From assembly GCA_949317995.1 (NCBI GenBank), contig OX439051.1, positions 40,055,250-40,119,249 on the forward strand: a stretch of DNA of 64,000 bases. The letters are read 5' to 3'. This document shows, piece by piece, positions 23,408-35,952 of this stretch (positions are counted from its first letter, which is position 1; each line of letters opens with the position of its first letter). The DNA is from Acholoe squamosa (lineage: Eukaryota > Annelida > Polychaeta > Phyllodocida > Polynoidae). The notes under the pieces were generated by a model. The model worked only from the letters and a program-made list of their open reading frames with translations, was not told where the DNA came from and ran no database searches. A program made the translations under genes and the position numbers.

Positions 23408-23614
23408 TTAACCCATTGAGGGCTAGCATCGACTATAGTCGACACCATGGTAGGCCTAGCGTTGACTATAGTCGACACCATGGTAGGCCTAACGCCAATT
23501 ATATAAGATTTGTATAGGAATTGGAAATGGGCTCGTCCTCTCGGAAATGTCCTTTTTTCAGAGGCCGTCCTCATGGCCAGAGCAATAATTTTTGCTCTGC
23601 CCTTAAAGGGTTAA
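23408..23614. mobile_element. TTAA-flanked MITE with internal 35-bp tandem repeat
   Basis: TTAA lies at 23408-23411 and 23611-23614. The termini TTAACCCATTGAGGGC and TTAACCCTTTAAGGGC (complement of the right end) are inverted repeats. The outer 16 bases resemble family T, but the interior is different. Confidence 0.75.
23424..23492. repeat. 35-bp unit repeated twice, each with a 14-base palindrome
   Basis: GACTATAGTCGACACCATGG followed by TAGGCCTA occurs twice. TCGACTATAGTCGA is a perfect palindrome in the first unit. Confidence 0.8.
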
Positions 23615-23999
23615 AGAATTAAAGACAATTGTTAAAGACAATTGTTTAGACCACATTGGACCACCTTGACAGACACAGAAGACCCAGGCATGCTGTATCA
23701 GCATCAGCAGACAGCCTGCTTAGACATGTCAATTGGCAATTATTGCAAGGAAATGAGAGCCTTCAGCATGAATCGTGACCGTTGTCAGCCGACATCACAT
23801 GGAATAGTAAAGTGATCGGCTTTGGCCCTATTGTTGTGAAAATCTTTGTCACATGGTTTATTCACCATGTTTTTTGTACCTGTGGTCTGGATCAATCAAT
23901 GCAGTTGGATACATCTACATCCAATTTCCATAATTTTTTAGGGAACATGTACAGAAAGGCCAATTAGAGTAAACCCGAAAATTACCCTTGTGGCTACTC

Positions 24000-25488
24000 T
24001 TCAGTAGAATTAAACTGCATGTCCTCAAGTAAACAATATTTCTTTTTGTTTGGTTGGTCACCTAACACTTATTTTACTATGTGGGGTCCAATCAGAACCC
24101 AGGCACCTAATTTCTTCTGAAAAGCATATAAGTGATACTCTGATCTTCACCAAATTTGATCTAATTGTCAGAAATATTGTTTTAACAAAAATGTCTGAAT
24201 ATCATAGACATACCTCAAGGATCTTTTACGCTAGAAACAATTATCCTCTGGGGTCCACATGGACCCCAGTCAAATCCAATATTAAAAATATATAATTTAG
24301 CTGCAGTAGAATAATTATAGACGAAGGGTTTCTTGCTTGGTATTTTACTTCTATTAGACCTCCATATGACTTTGAACAGCACCAGGCTAGTTGTAGGTAG
24401 TTTTAAGTCTCATTTTGTGTTATAATAATTATTGGTTATGTTGCTGATCTGTGTAGCTGTAAACTCTTGATACAATCATAGTGATGATGTCCTTAGACAG
24501 ATTTTCAGACTCAAACTATACAGTAACTATGTAGAGAGTCCCACGGTTTTAGGTTCAGAATAACATTTTGTGCATAACAAGAGACTATGTGAGATCATAT
24601 TATATATGTCGTCCAGCGTTAGATCAGAATTGACTGAGAAGGTTTACAATTTAAGCAAAATATGTGGCCTGTCCTTGGAAAATACTTTTACTCAAGTACA
24701 AGTTGCCAAGTTGGTAACTTCTGGAGGCTGATTAAAGCATCAGAGCCATCTAGATGTTTTCTCTGCTGCAGGAATAAGGTCTAATACAGCACTGGAGTCC
24801 ACGTGGACCCCACCAGAAAATGACATGTTTTGTTGATTTATGAAAAATTGACCCAGGCTTTTTCTACAAAATTTGGTAGGCATGTAGATATTTGGGGTTT
24901 TACCATATAAAACAGAAAAACCACATTCAGTCATAATATTATTTTTTTGTCATTATTTTGGCACTTTTTCATTTTTTCTCCCATTAATTAGGTATGAGAT
25001 AGGCATTTCTAAATTGATGACAATAACATTATTACCACTTGCGAAGATGTTTGATATCCCAAGGAATAAACATGCAAGAGATCAAGTTTATCTCTTTAAC
25101 CATCAGGGGTCCGGTTTTACCCCAGGTAATAGTATTAAAAGCAATTATTTTAACGTAGTATAAAGGCTATGACACTTTAGATGGCATTTTCTTATTCAAA
25201 CCATTATGGACATTCTTCGATCAATTATTACACACATCTTTTTTTCTTTGATGAATGTTTTCAGAGAATCCATTAAAAGCCAATTATCTGCGTCTTGGTC
25301 TGAAAGCCAACACTATGATAATCTCATGATTGAGTTGCTTCTTATATAAGGTGCAACCCACGGACAGAAGAAGTGTTCCAATTACATTGGCACCAAGTTG
25401 ATGCAACAATGATGCACTGGGGTCTCTAGGTAAACATATTATAGACAAAGCTTCAGTACATTTATAGGTAAATAAGGCTCAACAGAAT
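24000..25488. other. Unclassified, with two related palindromes
   Basis: Apart from the GGTCCAC..TGGACC palindromes at 24248 and 24797, I see no element ends or genes. It could be a decayed transposon interior. Confidence 0.35.
24248..24269. repeat. Inverted repeat CTGGGGTCCA-CA-TGGACCCCAG
   Basis: Ten-base perfect arms are separated by two bases. A related site, GTCCACGTGGAC, lies at 24797-24808. Confidence 0.8.
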
Positions 25489-25826
25489 GGCCCAACAGGC
25501 GAGAACTTGCCTCCAGAGGGGATTTTTAGTACTGGTTTTGGCCACCAGGGGGCAGTATATGGATAAAACACTGAAAAATATGCTAAAAAAAAAGCTTTGG
25601 ACAAATTTTTGATAAAGAATCCAGTGGTATGCTTAAAACCATTCCACCTCCACTGAAAATGTTCCATTTTTGGAATGTTGGTTGCCATGGAAACATAGAA
25701 AATTATAAGGCAATTTCTGGTTGCCATAAAAACCACTCCCCTATTCGAATTGGGAATTTTTGCCACAAACCTTTTTTGAAATTCCTTCAGGAACCCAGAA
25801 CCGAAAACAGAGCTAAAAAATTCCCT
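25489..25826 (+). repeat. Interspersed repeat R5, copy 1
   Basis: It starts GGCCCAACAGG, has TTTTTAGTACTGGTTTTGGCC, GGTTGCCATGGAAACATAGA and TTTTTGCCACAAAC, and ends near CCGAAAACAGAGCT. It aligns end to end with 49224-49570. A 123-codon minus-strand frame spans this copy but is shifted by indels in the other one, so it is not a gene. Confidence 0.8.
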
Positions 25827-26376
25827 ATAGAACCATTCAGAAATGGTCATACCTACCCATATTTAGCAAGCCATTCCCCTGAAACTAACAAGAGCATCTC
25901 TTGCAGTATATCACTGGAAATCTAGTTATCTGAATTTTAAAGTTGACTTTTAGCACGGAGCACCCTTTTTCCTTGCCTCTACACATATACTGTATGCATA
26001 TTGATCCTATGAGACTAACTATTGAGCAAATATCAAAATCACCTCATTCATGTCGTGCAATTTGCTCAATAAAAGGGCTGGCATGGTTAGTGCCAGCTCG
26101 CCAATGAAAAAGAAAATTCATCATAGCAAGAAGCATTTGGGTGATAATGATCTGAGCGGGACAAACTTGTGGGAGAGGCGTTTTGGAAGGGAGTATTTAA
26201 CGTGCTCCTGAAAATGTGGAGTAGTATTATGTATATATAGCCAAATGTGTTTCTTTGAAATCCCCTGCAAGATGTGAAAAATAAAGGAACCTCTACAGAT
26301 TGTTTGTATGTACTTTGTATCAACTATTCAGCTTTGTGCGGCTATCATCAATTAATACATACATTACAGTGGACCT
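25827..26376. other. No recognised feature
   Basis: I see no repeat end and no coding signal. Confidence 0.4.
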
Positions 26377-26551
26377 GGAGGGTGTTGCTCCTATAGTACC
26401 TGTTAGTGCAGCTCACTCTTTTTTTAAACAAGGCAGGTAATTTTTCAGACTTATGTAGTGAGTGCAAGTACTTAGGTGAAGCAGTGCACGACTTGCTTAG
26501 AAAAGAGGGCATATACTCATAGCTCTTTTTACAATAGGAGCAACACCCTCC
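26377..26551. mobile_element. MITE M1, internally deleted copy
   Basis: GGAGGGTGTTGCTCCTAT opens and its exact complement ATAGGAGCAACACCCTCC closes the element (18 of 18). The interior matches the second half of the 361-bp copy at 46581. A block of about 190 bases is missing after TATAGTA. No target duplication is visible. Confidence 0.85.
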
Positions 26552-27429
26552 TGGGGGACACTGCCACTGACTGCATAAGGAAATACTGGAAGTAAGTCAT
26601 GGCCCAATTGGGTTTGAAAAAAACAAATCGTAGCCGGCTATCATAGGGCACCGTTGTGTACAACAGGTGTTAATGTCAGCATTATATAGGATTGGTAGAC
26701 CTCTCGTAGCCCTGCAACCGCTAATGTAGGACATAAATGGCTCCCTCACAGCGAGTCTTTCATGACTTAAGGCTGTCCTCTCAAAAGCTGTTATGCAGTC
26801 TCTTCCTCGTGTGTATCCTTGCATTCGTGAATAATGACAACACATGTTAATGATGTTAATGCTGCAGCTGTTAGAGAGCCAACTGGCGTTAGAGGCCTAC
26901 TGCATTTGGTCATTGAGAATAGATAATTGTAACCAATGATCAGCGAGCTGTAGACAATGTTATATATATATTCCAGGTTACATAATTGATAAGCTCACTA
27001 ATGAGAAATAAGCATATTACATCAAGGACAAATCAATACCAGAAGTGTTGACATTGAAAGCTACTAGATTATTCCCGTTCCTAACAATACTCCTATTTGA
27101 GTTGTAATTACATCATATTGTATATAACACAACAATATATAACTACTAATGGTTAGTATACAAAAAGTGAGCAATACATTGACCGATTGGGAACTGGCAT
27201 ATTGATGTCTTATTAATGCAGATGAGCCTGTGATTTAGTAAAAACAAAGGGGGCAAAGCCACACATGTGCGTTTCAAAGATAGTGTCAATGTCTACTCCC
27301 CTGGATGGGGTGATCCACATTGATTAAATATTGTGGTGTCCTGTCTTTAATGAAACATAACAATATTTGAACATAAGATAGGCTTGCTTTATCGAAATTG
27401 GAGTCAATGAAAATAGCGATAGGGTGAAC
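26552..27429. other. No recognised feature
   Basis: A short TATATATATAT run lies at about 26961. I see nothing else. Confidence 0.4.
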
Positions 27430-27813
27430 CGGAGACAAGGAGAATGCGCCAGAGCAAGAGAAAGATTTACGAAAAGAGTATGTGAGAGTGGAAGAGAGAC
27501 AGACAAGACAAAAACAGAATGAAAAACAAAGAGGAGAAAGAGACTAACGCCTCAACAAGGAACAAAATAAGGGGGAGAAGAAAGGGGAAAGGGGTTTGGA
27601 CAGTCAAACAACCTAGCTGACAGGTGGACAGACTGAGGCAGAGACTGAGGTACTGAGAGAAGAGAAGAGAGGGCGGCGGACAGATAGACAATCAAGTAGA
27701 AAGAGGCAGCCAGAGACAGAGAGAGATGGACAGAAAGAGGGTTACTTTGTATACAGTAGGAGCACAAACAAAACAGTTCATGATTACATATTGATAGCAT
27801 TCCTACACTATCA

Positions 27814-28008
27814 TGAACCCTTTAAGGGCCACTGCTGCTAATATGATGCATTAATACATCATACCCATTGATCGTTATGTGGCATGAGTGTAGCCCTGGC
27901 AAGTGACTCACCAGGGCTACACTCATGCATCATGCTGACCCTACGTGGTTGATACTGTCATGATGTGTTGGCATGATGCACTCCTGCATTACTGGTCCTT
28001 AAAGTGAA
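27814..28008. mobile_element. Family T MITE, with internal perfect hairpin
   Basis: The termini ACCCTTTAAGGGCCACTGC and the complement of GTCCTTAAAGTG are inverted. In the middle, GCATGAGTGTAGCCCTGG (27882-27899) and CCAGGGCTACACTCATGC (27911-27928) form a perfect 18-bp stem with an 11-base loop. The flanking TTAA is mutated. The paralogous copy at 30963 implies insertion before duplication B. Confidence 0.75.
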
Positions 28009-28774
28009 AGCTCCATGCATGGGGCATGAATGCAGCCACAGGCACTTTTGGGCCAGTCAAGAGTAGCTAAAAGCCTGGGATCCACTGCCCAGCTTGACAT
28101 TTCTTTAATCGTTATTATTAGTTTCATGATGACAAGAGGAGTACCCACCATATGCCTTCATCAAATGATAATACTTGCATTTGTCCCTCGATACAAAGGT
28201 CTCACTAATAAGTCTGACATGGTACTGAATGTCCTTTCTGCAACAGATAAATGTTATCAAGAGCTTTGTTTAACTATTCTGGAATGGTTCCCGAGTGCAA
28301 GGCCGGTTGGAACGGGTTATGATAGAAAAGTTCAATACCCTTTCCAGTAAATACTTTGAATTATCCATTTGAACTGGCATTCAAATGGGGAGAAATCAGC
28401 CATAGTGAAGTCTATCCACATTTTGTTTTACTAAATTGCTTCCAGAGGGACATTTAGGAATGGCGGGTTTGTTGTTCTGTACATGAAAATGAAAATGGAA
28501 GGTGGAATAATTTCATTAGATCTAAATAAGAAATACCCAAAGATTTCTGGTCATTTGTTTTTGTGAGAAGCCTCTTTGGTTCCAGTCAGAAATAACATGC
28601 ATGTGTATCATTGTCACTCGATCCATTGTTATTGTTTTACCAAAGCGTTCCATCAAAACCTCTGCTTCTCTGTGCATTTACACCTGAATAAATATTTTCA
28701 TAATTATCTCAAGTTGTGCTTTTGTTGTATCAGCTTTTCAGTTATCCAATCATTAGGCTCTACATACTAAACAT

Positions 28775-28849
28775 TTAACCCTTTAACCCCCGGTGCATGC
28801 AGTACTATAACACGGTAATTATGTGGGATCCAGGGATTGAAAGGGTTAA
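28775..28849. mobile_element. 75-bp TTAA-flanked mini-element
   Basis: TTAA lies at 28775-28778 and 28846-28849, with inverted termini TTAACCCTTTAACCCC and TTAACCCTTTCAATCCC (complement). Unit 2 of duplication B has a decayed relative near 31850. Confidence 0.65.
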
Positions 28850-29400
28850 GTAGTTGTTTACATATAATCCAGTGTCTAGCAGAATTTCCTGACAGAGAAT
28901 CACCTATGGTAGTATCATATTCCTCTCATCTATTATCAACATACAATTTCTACCAGTGCAATATAGACTCGTATTTATAAGCAACAGGATCTCAAAAAGT
29001 CTCGAAAGAAGCAACTTAACTAGATATCATCATAAAATTAAATGCACTATAGTAAATCTTGACTAAGCACCTATCCCATATATACTAGGATAGGAATCAT
29101 GATTAACACCAGCATATCTTAGTCCATATCTTATGCCCCTCTCGGGCCATATTTTCAGAGAGCTCCCTATTTATAGCCTGCAGTGGGACACATTTTGTGA
29201 GATGATGATTAGTGTTACCTGGTGGCGCTCCGTAATCCAGCTGAGCCCAGCAGATAAATAATCCACAGATGAAATCTTACCCTTCGGCTTCCATCTCTAC
29301 AGATATTTATTTTGGTCCTGTTTTCCCACCTGGGCTGTAACAGTTGGCTGTTTTTTATCTCTGGTTGTTCCAGTAAAATGATGCAGTGATTCATTACCCC

Positions 29401-29590
29401 TTAACCCTTTGCATCCATTCGTTGGCAAGACTGCTTGCCAGCACTGCATTGGAGCAACCTGCCGACCCTATGTCACTGTTGCAACCCCATAGGGTCAGTA
29501 TGATTGATAATTGTAGCCCAGGTGAAATACTTGCAAGGGCTGCATGCATTTATGATGGCCAAAGGGCATGATGCTTTCATTAATGCACAG
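29401..29590. mobile_element. Family T MITE, diverged
   Basis: It starts TTAACCCTTTGCATCC and contains ACCTGCCGACCCTATG, GCAACCCCATAGGGTCAG and AAGGGCATGATGC. The right end is decayed. The paralogue is at 32685. Confidence 0.6.
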
Positions 29591-30239
29591 TCAACCTCAA
29601 AATGCTGTATGTGGTCCTCCATCCATGCAAAGTTCTGACTATATAGGGGTGATATACTCTTGAAGGGTCAGTATGATGCATCATGATGAATATAATTTCA
29701 CTAATAACATGAGGCTTGGCACCATAAAAAAATGGTGAAAATTAATGTGCCTATTTATCTAGACCAGACCAACTTGTTTCTTGATTGAATCCCATTGAGA
29801 TGGATTTCATCCAACACATCTTATTTTATGCTATTCCCTCCATGACATTAAATGGTGTGGCCTCACCTGTTTTACCCCTGCTTACCTGGTTCTGATTCAA
29901 CAAAAAGCCCAAACTGTCTTGCTCAAATGCCAGTTCAGAGTTTTAATGTATTCTTTCCAGTTCTCTAATGTTGATCTGCAGTTAACATTGATTTCAAATG
30001 TCAGAGGAGACATTTCCTCCCTCTGCAAGAAAATAAAATATTACATGGCCAAAAACAATGATACTGATATCAAGGATAGTGGCTAAACTTTTTACTGATA
30101 TGGAGTTAGCTGTAATTTCTAGTACTGAAATTATATTTCATGTACTATTGTAATTATGAAAACAATGTAAATACACCAGGTATATTTTATATATTTTGAC
30201 ATGTATTATGTATCATGGATTACTTAAATAACCATGACA

Positions 30240-30540
30240 GACATGACTGCCTACATGTTCCAACTGGACATGATATGATGGGTACTTTGTCCATGGATAA
30301 CAACCACGTTCAGGAACAAGCTGTTTCCATCGTATCAGCTCTTATCAGTGCATGTCACAGGAAGCCAGCTCCTGTCCCATTTAGACCCACTTAAGGATGC
30401 CCTTTGGCCACTGTCTGCTGCCATGGAGGTCTATCAGTTGTGAGAATCTATAGTTATGGTTTGTAAATGACCAATTATATTGCTATAAGATTCAATAATA
30501 ACCGGACTACATTACTGGACTTCATTAACCCTTTTAGGTC
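30240..30540 (+). repeat. Paralogue of 21575-22700 without the SINE
   Basis: It is colinear with 21575-21912 and then with 22647-22700, passing straight through the place where the S2 SINE sits in the other copy. Confidence 0.8.
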
Positions 30541-30962
30541 CACACAGTGTCTTGATGTATTTTATCTATTGCCCACTCATGTATCATTTCAGACTAACAG
30601 ATTGATATACTTCATTGTCTTCTACCTGACAGGCAGGCAGACAGACTGAGACAGTGAGAGGAGAGGGGAGAAAGACAGACAGGTAGGTAGTTAGGCAGAT
30701 AGACAAACTGACTGACTGACTGACAGGCACAAACACCGAGACAGGGACAAAGACTGAGACAGTGAGGGAAGAGGAGGGGGGCAGAGAGACAAACGGGCAG
30801 ACTGTTAGAGACAGCCAGAGATAAACAGAGAGTAGGAGTAAAAGAGAAAACAGTCCATAATACATTGAGAGTACTCTTCCACTGCCATGAACAGCACCTG
30901 TAGACACACTATCTTTGTGTGTCTGACAGAAAGATGTCAGATCTGCATGTATCAGTAAGGTC

Positions 30963-31160
30963 TAACCCTTTAAGGGACACTGATGCTAATATGATGCATT
31001 AATACTTCATGCCTATTGATTGTTAATCTGTGCAAATGCACCCATAGCAAGTAACTCACCGGGGCTACATTCATACGTCATGCCAACCCTATGTGGTTAA
31101 TAAGCTACTGACTTGAGGGTCGGCATGATTAACTCCTCCAATAGCGGCCCTTAAACGGAC
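30963..31160. mobile_element. Family T MITE, duplication B unit 2 copy
   Basis: It starts TAACCCTTTAAGGGACACTG and ends near GCGGCCCTTAAACGG. Its left third matches the copy at 27814, but the internal hairpin has decayed. Confidence 0.65.
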
Positions 31161-32684
31161 AGCTCCATGCATCAATAAACTATAGCCCCTGTCTCTGCAG
31201 GGCATGGATGCAGCCACTGGTAGCTTTTGGGCCTCTCAAGAGTAGCTAAAAGCCTGGGATCCACTGCCTAGTTTGACATTTCTTTAATCTTTATTATTAG
31301 TTTCATGAGAAAAAGACAAGTACTTTCATGCTGACCCCATCCTTTCATCAAATGATCATACCTGTACTTGACCCCCATACAAAGGTCTCACTAATAAGTC
31401 TTACGTGGTACAGCATGCAATTTCATGCAACAGGTAAATGCTATCAAGATATTTGTTCTTGGATTATTCCCTAATGCAAGGCTAGTTAGGACCTAGTGTA
31501 ATTGGAAACACCCATTGTCATAAATACATTGAATCATCCATCTGGACTGACATTCACACTGAAAGGAATTTTATTTTATGGTTTCCAGAGGGAGATATAA
31601 GGATGGTGGGTTGGTTGTTACAGATACAATAATGACTAGTGAATGAGAAGTACCCAAAGCTTTCTAGTCATTTACCTTATTGTCATCATTCCATTGCCAA
31701 TTTTTTTTTTACAAAGTGTGCCATCGAAATCTCTGCTGCTTTTTGCTTTACCCCTTGACTGGACATTGATGCCTTCATTATTATCTCAGGTTGTGCTTTT
31801 GCTATATTATCTTTTCGGTTATTCAATCATTAGGCCCCACATATTGAACTCTTAACCCTATAACTGCTTGTACTGAATATGTACATGCAGTACTATTATG
31901 TTGCATGCAACAGCCCCATGGTGCAGTCGACCTGCCTTCTAGGACAAAGTGACCTGCTACATGAGAACCAACAGGGGGAGTATCTAAAACACTAGATAGC
32001 TAGATGAAGTACTATAGCACTATGATAATTATTTTGGAAATCACATGGATGGAAAGGCCTAAGGGGCTGCTTGTCTAATCCTGTGCCTCGCAGCATTTCC
32101 GGACACAGAATCACCTGTGGTAGTATCATAATACCATCATCTATTATCAACATACAATTTCTACCCGTTTAGTATTGACTTGTGTAAGCAATCGGGTCTC
32201 CAAAAAGTCTCAAAAGAAGCAACATAAATAGACAAGCATCAACATGAAAGATGTTTGCACCATAGTGAATCTTGACTCAGCACCTATTCCATATAAGGAC
32301 AGGGAGTTACTATAAGGCCTAGATGTTCTTATGCTTTTTTACATACCAATACAGTGATTACTGAAATGTGACCAACATGATGAATGCCAGCATATCTCAG
32401 TCCATATCTTATGACCCTCTTGGGCCCTATTTTCACAGAGCCCCCTATCCATGGTCTGCAGTGAGACACACTTTGTGAGATGATGACAAGTGTTCCCCGG
32501 TCATGCTCCATAATCCAGCTGAGCACACCAGATGAATAACCCACAGATGAAATTTTACCCTTTGGCTCTCATCTCCATAGATATTTATTTTGGTCCTGTT
32601 TTCCCACCTGGGCTGTAGCAGGTTGCTGTTTTTCATCCTGTCTCTGGTTGTTTCAGAAGAAATGCTGCAGTGATTCATAGTCTC

Positions 32685-32790
32685 TTAACCCTTTACAGGC
32701 CGCTGATGCATGACTACATCACCCCCATTTGTCTGCATGAACAAATAAAGTGCCCAGCAACACTTCATGAAACATCATGCCCAAAGCTCG
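32685..32790. mobile_element. Family T MITE, truncated
   Basis: It starts TTAACCCTTTACAGGCCGCT and contains ACATCATGCCC and CTCGCCAGCAATGA. The right terminus is missing. It is paralogous to 29401. Confidence 0.55.
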
Positions 32791-33110
32791 CCAGCAATGA
32801 ATCCCATTGGGATTGATTTGATCCAACACATCTTGCTTTTCCCGCAGAGACATTAAATTGTGAGGTCTCACTTTCATCAGTCACCACTGCTTACCTGTCT
32901 CTGATTCAAGAAAAAGCCCAAACCGTCCAGCTCAAATGCCACTTCAGAGTTTTAAGGTAATTTTTCAGTTTTCACATGTTGATTTGCAGTAAACATTAAA
33001 TTCAAATGTCAGAGGAGAGATTTCCTCCCCTAAGCCTCCCCTTCTTTATGAAAATAGAACAGGAAATGATTATAAACAATGATACTGATATGAAGTCAAC
33101 ACATTTTGTA

Positions 33111-34283
33111 TTTCTGAATCTACATTTTGTGTACCATTGTGATTTAGAAAACAATATAAATACGAGTACTGATTCCAAGTAAAACACAGTTTGTACTACC
33201 GAAACTACAGTTTGAGTACCATTGTGATTAAGAGAACAATATAAAAACAATATGTGTATCTCTCTAGAGACATATATATGTTATAATTTTGGATCTCTTC
33301 CTCGGCGTCCAGAGGAAGAGCGACAACAATACCCTATCGTTTGCAGTTCAGACAGCACCTGCTCATCACATCTACACTAGGTTTCAGAATATGAGATTTT
33401 CTAACAAGAGGCAGCGCCAACCACCATATTGTCCTGTTTAAGCACTAGGATCTGAATAAGTGTTGATCTTAAATAAGTATGGGGAAACAGGGGCTATATA
33501 AATTAGATCGCATAAGTGCATGTCTTTTTTTAGAAAATGTAACTTCTATTTGCAATATTCATTTTATGTAGCATATTCTCAAAGGCAAATTATTGATAGG
33601 CTGCTGCTCACCCTTGCAGGCAGTCTCATCAAGCTGCTACCACCAATGCCCATTACCTGAGGGTGATCTGAATTCTAATGACTATTTTCCTCAGTTTTAC
33701 ACTTAGCCCCTACCTGGTAACATGATGTCTTCAGGTTCATCTTCAAGGCCATTAGTACATCCGGGCAGGACTCGAGAGAGTGTTTCCAAGCTATAAACTT
33801 GTGCATCATGCGACCTTTTGGGAGTGTATCAGAATGTTGTATGAGTATTGTTTATTTTAGTTAATTGCAAGGGCTGCATTATTGCCCCGAGGCGACTACT
33901 AGAGATATAGCCTTAGTGGCTTTTCACAAGTATTTCGCGAGGCGGAGCCACATAGGCTGCAGTTTTCTGAAATGCTTTTGAGAGAAGAAACATTTATATT
34001 GGAGCTATTCGAGAAGATCACTGTATTAATTTCCTGTTGCCTTGTAAAAGCACTCCTCAAGAATCATTTTTATTAGGAGTTTGAGGCTATTTTGATGATG
34101 TCATAGTGAAGGATGGGTCATTGAAAATTGGCATTCATTTTCTCCCCGACTCTGTGAATAAAAGGTCACCCCACACTTTTCCATAGTACAGCTTATTATT
34201 TTATGGTAAATACATTGAAATACTGAGAGGCCATAGACATTGTGTAGGCCTCAAATATCATTGTTAACCAAGAAATAAAATGG
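33111..34283. other. Mostly unrecognised sequence
   Basis: A short family T fragment (GTGCATCATGCGACCTTTTG) is at 33802. I see nothing else. Confidence 0.4.
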
Positions 34284-34425
34284 TAAAGGTTCACGAGAAT
34301 TGGTCTGAGTGAGGTATCGTGAGATAACTCTCACTCAGACCAATTGGTCTGAGTGAGGGTTATCTCACACGGTGAAGCCGAGTGAGATAAACCTCACTCA
34401 GACCAATTCCAGTGATCCTTTACAT
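34284..34425. mobile_element. Hairpin element H1 (double stem-loop)
   Basis: The termini TAAAGGTTCAC and the complement of GTGATCCTTTA are inverted. Inside, the first stem is AATTGGTCTGAGTGAG (34298-34313) with CTCACTCAGACCAATT (34330-34345). It overlaps a second stem of 27 bp with one mismatch (34342-34368 with 34382-34408), closed by the loop ACGGTGAAGCCGA. The core word GAGATAACTCTCA is at 34321-34333. No coding content. Confidence 0.8.
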
Positions 34426-34621
34426 TTATCTCATGTTGTTTTGGTAGGATATGGTCCAAATTTAATTCATTTGGCAAAAAAAGTGATTTGATGATGGTTA
34501 TTTGGCCATTAAAGGTACTAAAGCTGGCCGTGAAATATGGAGTTTTGTTATTGCATGGGGATGTGAAATACGGGGTTCCTTGGTTAAACCTAAGGGGCCT
34601 CAGTATTCAACCTGAGATAAA

Positions 34622-34757
34622 TGCAAAGGAGCACTCGTGAGAGTCTATCTGAGAGTTATCTCACTTGCACTCCCGCATCACACTACACCCTACGGGCATC
34701 GTGCTATACGCGAGTGGCACTGTACCTGAGATAACTCTCAGACTCTAACTAGTGAAC
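34622..34757. mobile_element. Hairpin element H2, same family as H1
   Basis: The termini GCAAAGGAGCACTCGTGAGA and the complement of CTAGTGAACCTTTT parallel those of H1. The main stem is TGAGAGTTATCTCA (34650-34663) with TGAGATAACTCTCA (34727-34740). The same core word GAGATAACTCTCA as in H1 sits at 34728-34740. Confidence 0.7.
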
Positions 34758-35952
34758 CTTTTCCTATTCTCAACATGAAATGAAATGAAAGTATTCATGG
34801 TGTCCTGAACTTTAGGTGGGCCGAATTGATGATTATTAATTTTACTTTCAAAATTTCAAAAATTTCACGGACCAGTGTTATTGCACGCTTTCCTCACTTT
34901 TTGTTCATACCATGCTATTGTTGATAACAATTAAATTCCACTTTTTATAAACTAATGTTGCCTTCGCAATTTGAATTGTGACCTTCTCTTAAGCTCAAAC
35001 AGTCATGACCTTTCATTGTTACCTGTTGTCATGGTAAAGATATCCTAAACCGCTGAAGACTACAAATCATCTAAAATGTCATTTAGCATCAGGGTGCAAT
35101 AAGACAGTTCTAGTGAGTAACTCATCCATGAGGCAAGTAAGGAGAGTAACTCACTAATAAGGCAAACCTGTGTTGATTCGACCGTCCAAGGGGTGAACAA
35201 TGTGCCTTGGTGCGTTACTCCCAAGAACGACATTCATACATCGATGGATCCCGAGCTCATGATGAATTTGTATTAAAGAACCACATAGTCCTTTAAAGAG
35301 CTAAGCACAGACATAGCAGGAGGTGGAGGATCCTCGTTTCTGCCATTATTCCTATTCTCCTTTCTTCTCCATTACAATAACCAGCTGCATCATTTACTAT
35401 TCAGTGGTAGTTCTTTGTTGCTACAGTAATTACTGGCCTGGACTTTATCATATATCAACAAATGCAGTTCTTCTTATTTTTGGAAGAGACTGATAAATAG
35501 ATATTTATAGACACACCTCAAACAACTGAATAATATGGCTAATGGAAAACAAAACAAAAGGGAGGCTGTTACATGATTCCGCAGATGATATAACCTCAGA
35601 CCCCACAAACTATGCACAGCTCAATTGAAGCCAACTGTAAAAAGCCTCAAGGGGCTTTAGGTCATACAAATAATGCTGCTTTAAGTCGTCTTCATGTACA
35701 AATAACCCCTGGTAGATCAGGTCTGCAATGAGGTTCACCTGTCTTATATATGATGTGGAATGCTCCGGCCTTCGGAATGATAATTTAAAGCTTTAGAGAT
35801 TTTGGTGTCTGTTTCTTGACCATCTACGTTATCAGCACTGACAGCAGTACCAATTTGCTGTTTTGTTGCAAGGTGTAACAGTCGTTATTTTCTAGGGCAG
35901 GAGGTGGACTGAGCAGTTTGGGGAGCTAGAAAGACTGACATTTCCCTTGAAA
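34758..35952. other. No recognised gene; weak family T traces
   Basis: GTGAGTAACTCAT and GAGAGTAACTCACTAATAAG (35113-35163) resemble the middle of family T. The rest looks unique. Confidence 0.35.

Larger units (their letters stand above)
27430..30075 (+). repeat. Tandem segmental duplication B, unit 1
   Basis: It is colinear with 30590-33110. It begins with a GA-rich low-complexity tract (27430-27740). A family T MITE, AGTAGCTAAAAGCCTGGGAT, a GTCTCACTAATAAGTCT stretch, ACAATTTCTACC, TTTTCCCACCTGGGCTGTA, a second family T MITE and GTCAGAGGAGA then follow in the same order in both units. Indels of non-triplet length show that it is non-coding. Confidence 0.85.
30590..33110 (+). repeat. Tandem segmental duplication B, unit 2
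   Basis: This is the head-to-tail paralogue of 27430-30075. The GA-rich tract (30627-30850), both family T MITEs and the intervening landmarks recur in order, offset by about 3.0-3.2 kb. Confidence 0.85.

Noticed and set aside
25479-25850. 123-codon minus-strand open frame
   Set aside because: It coincides with repeat R5. The second R5 copy (49224-49570) has indels that shift the frame, so no selection for protein is seen.
28030-28350. 106-codon plus-strand frame
   Set aside because: The paralogous stretch in duplication B unit 2 (about 31205-31500) carries non-triplet indels and stops.
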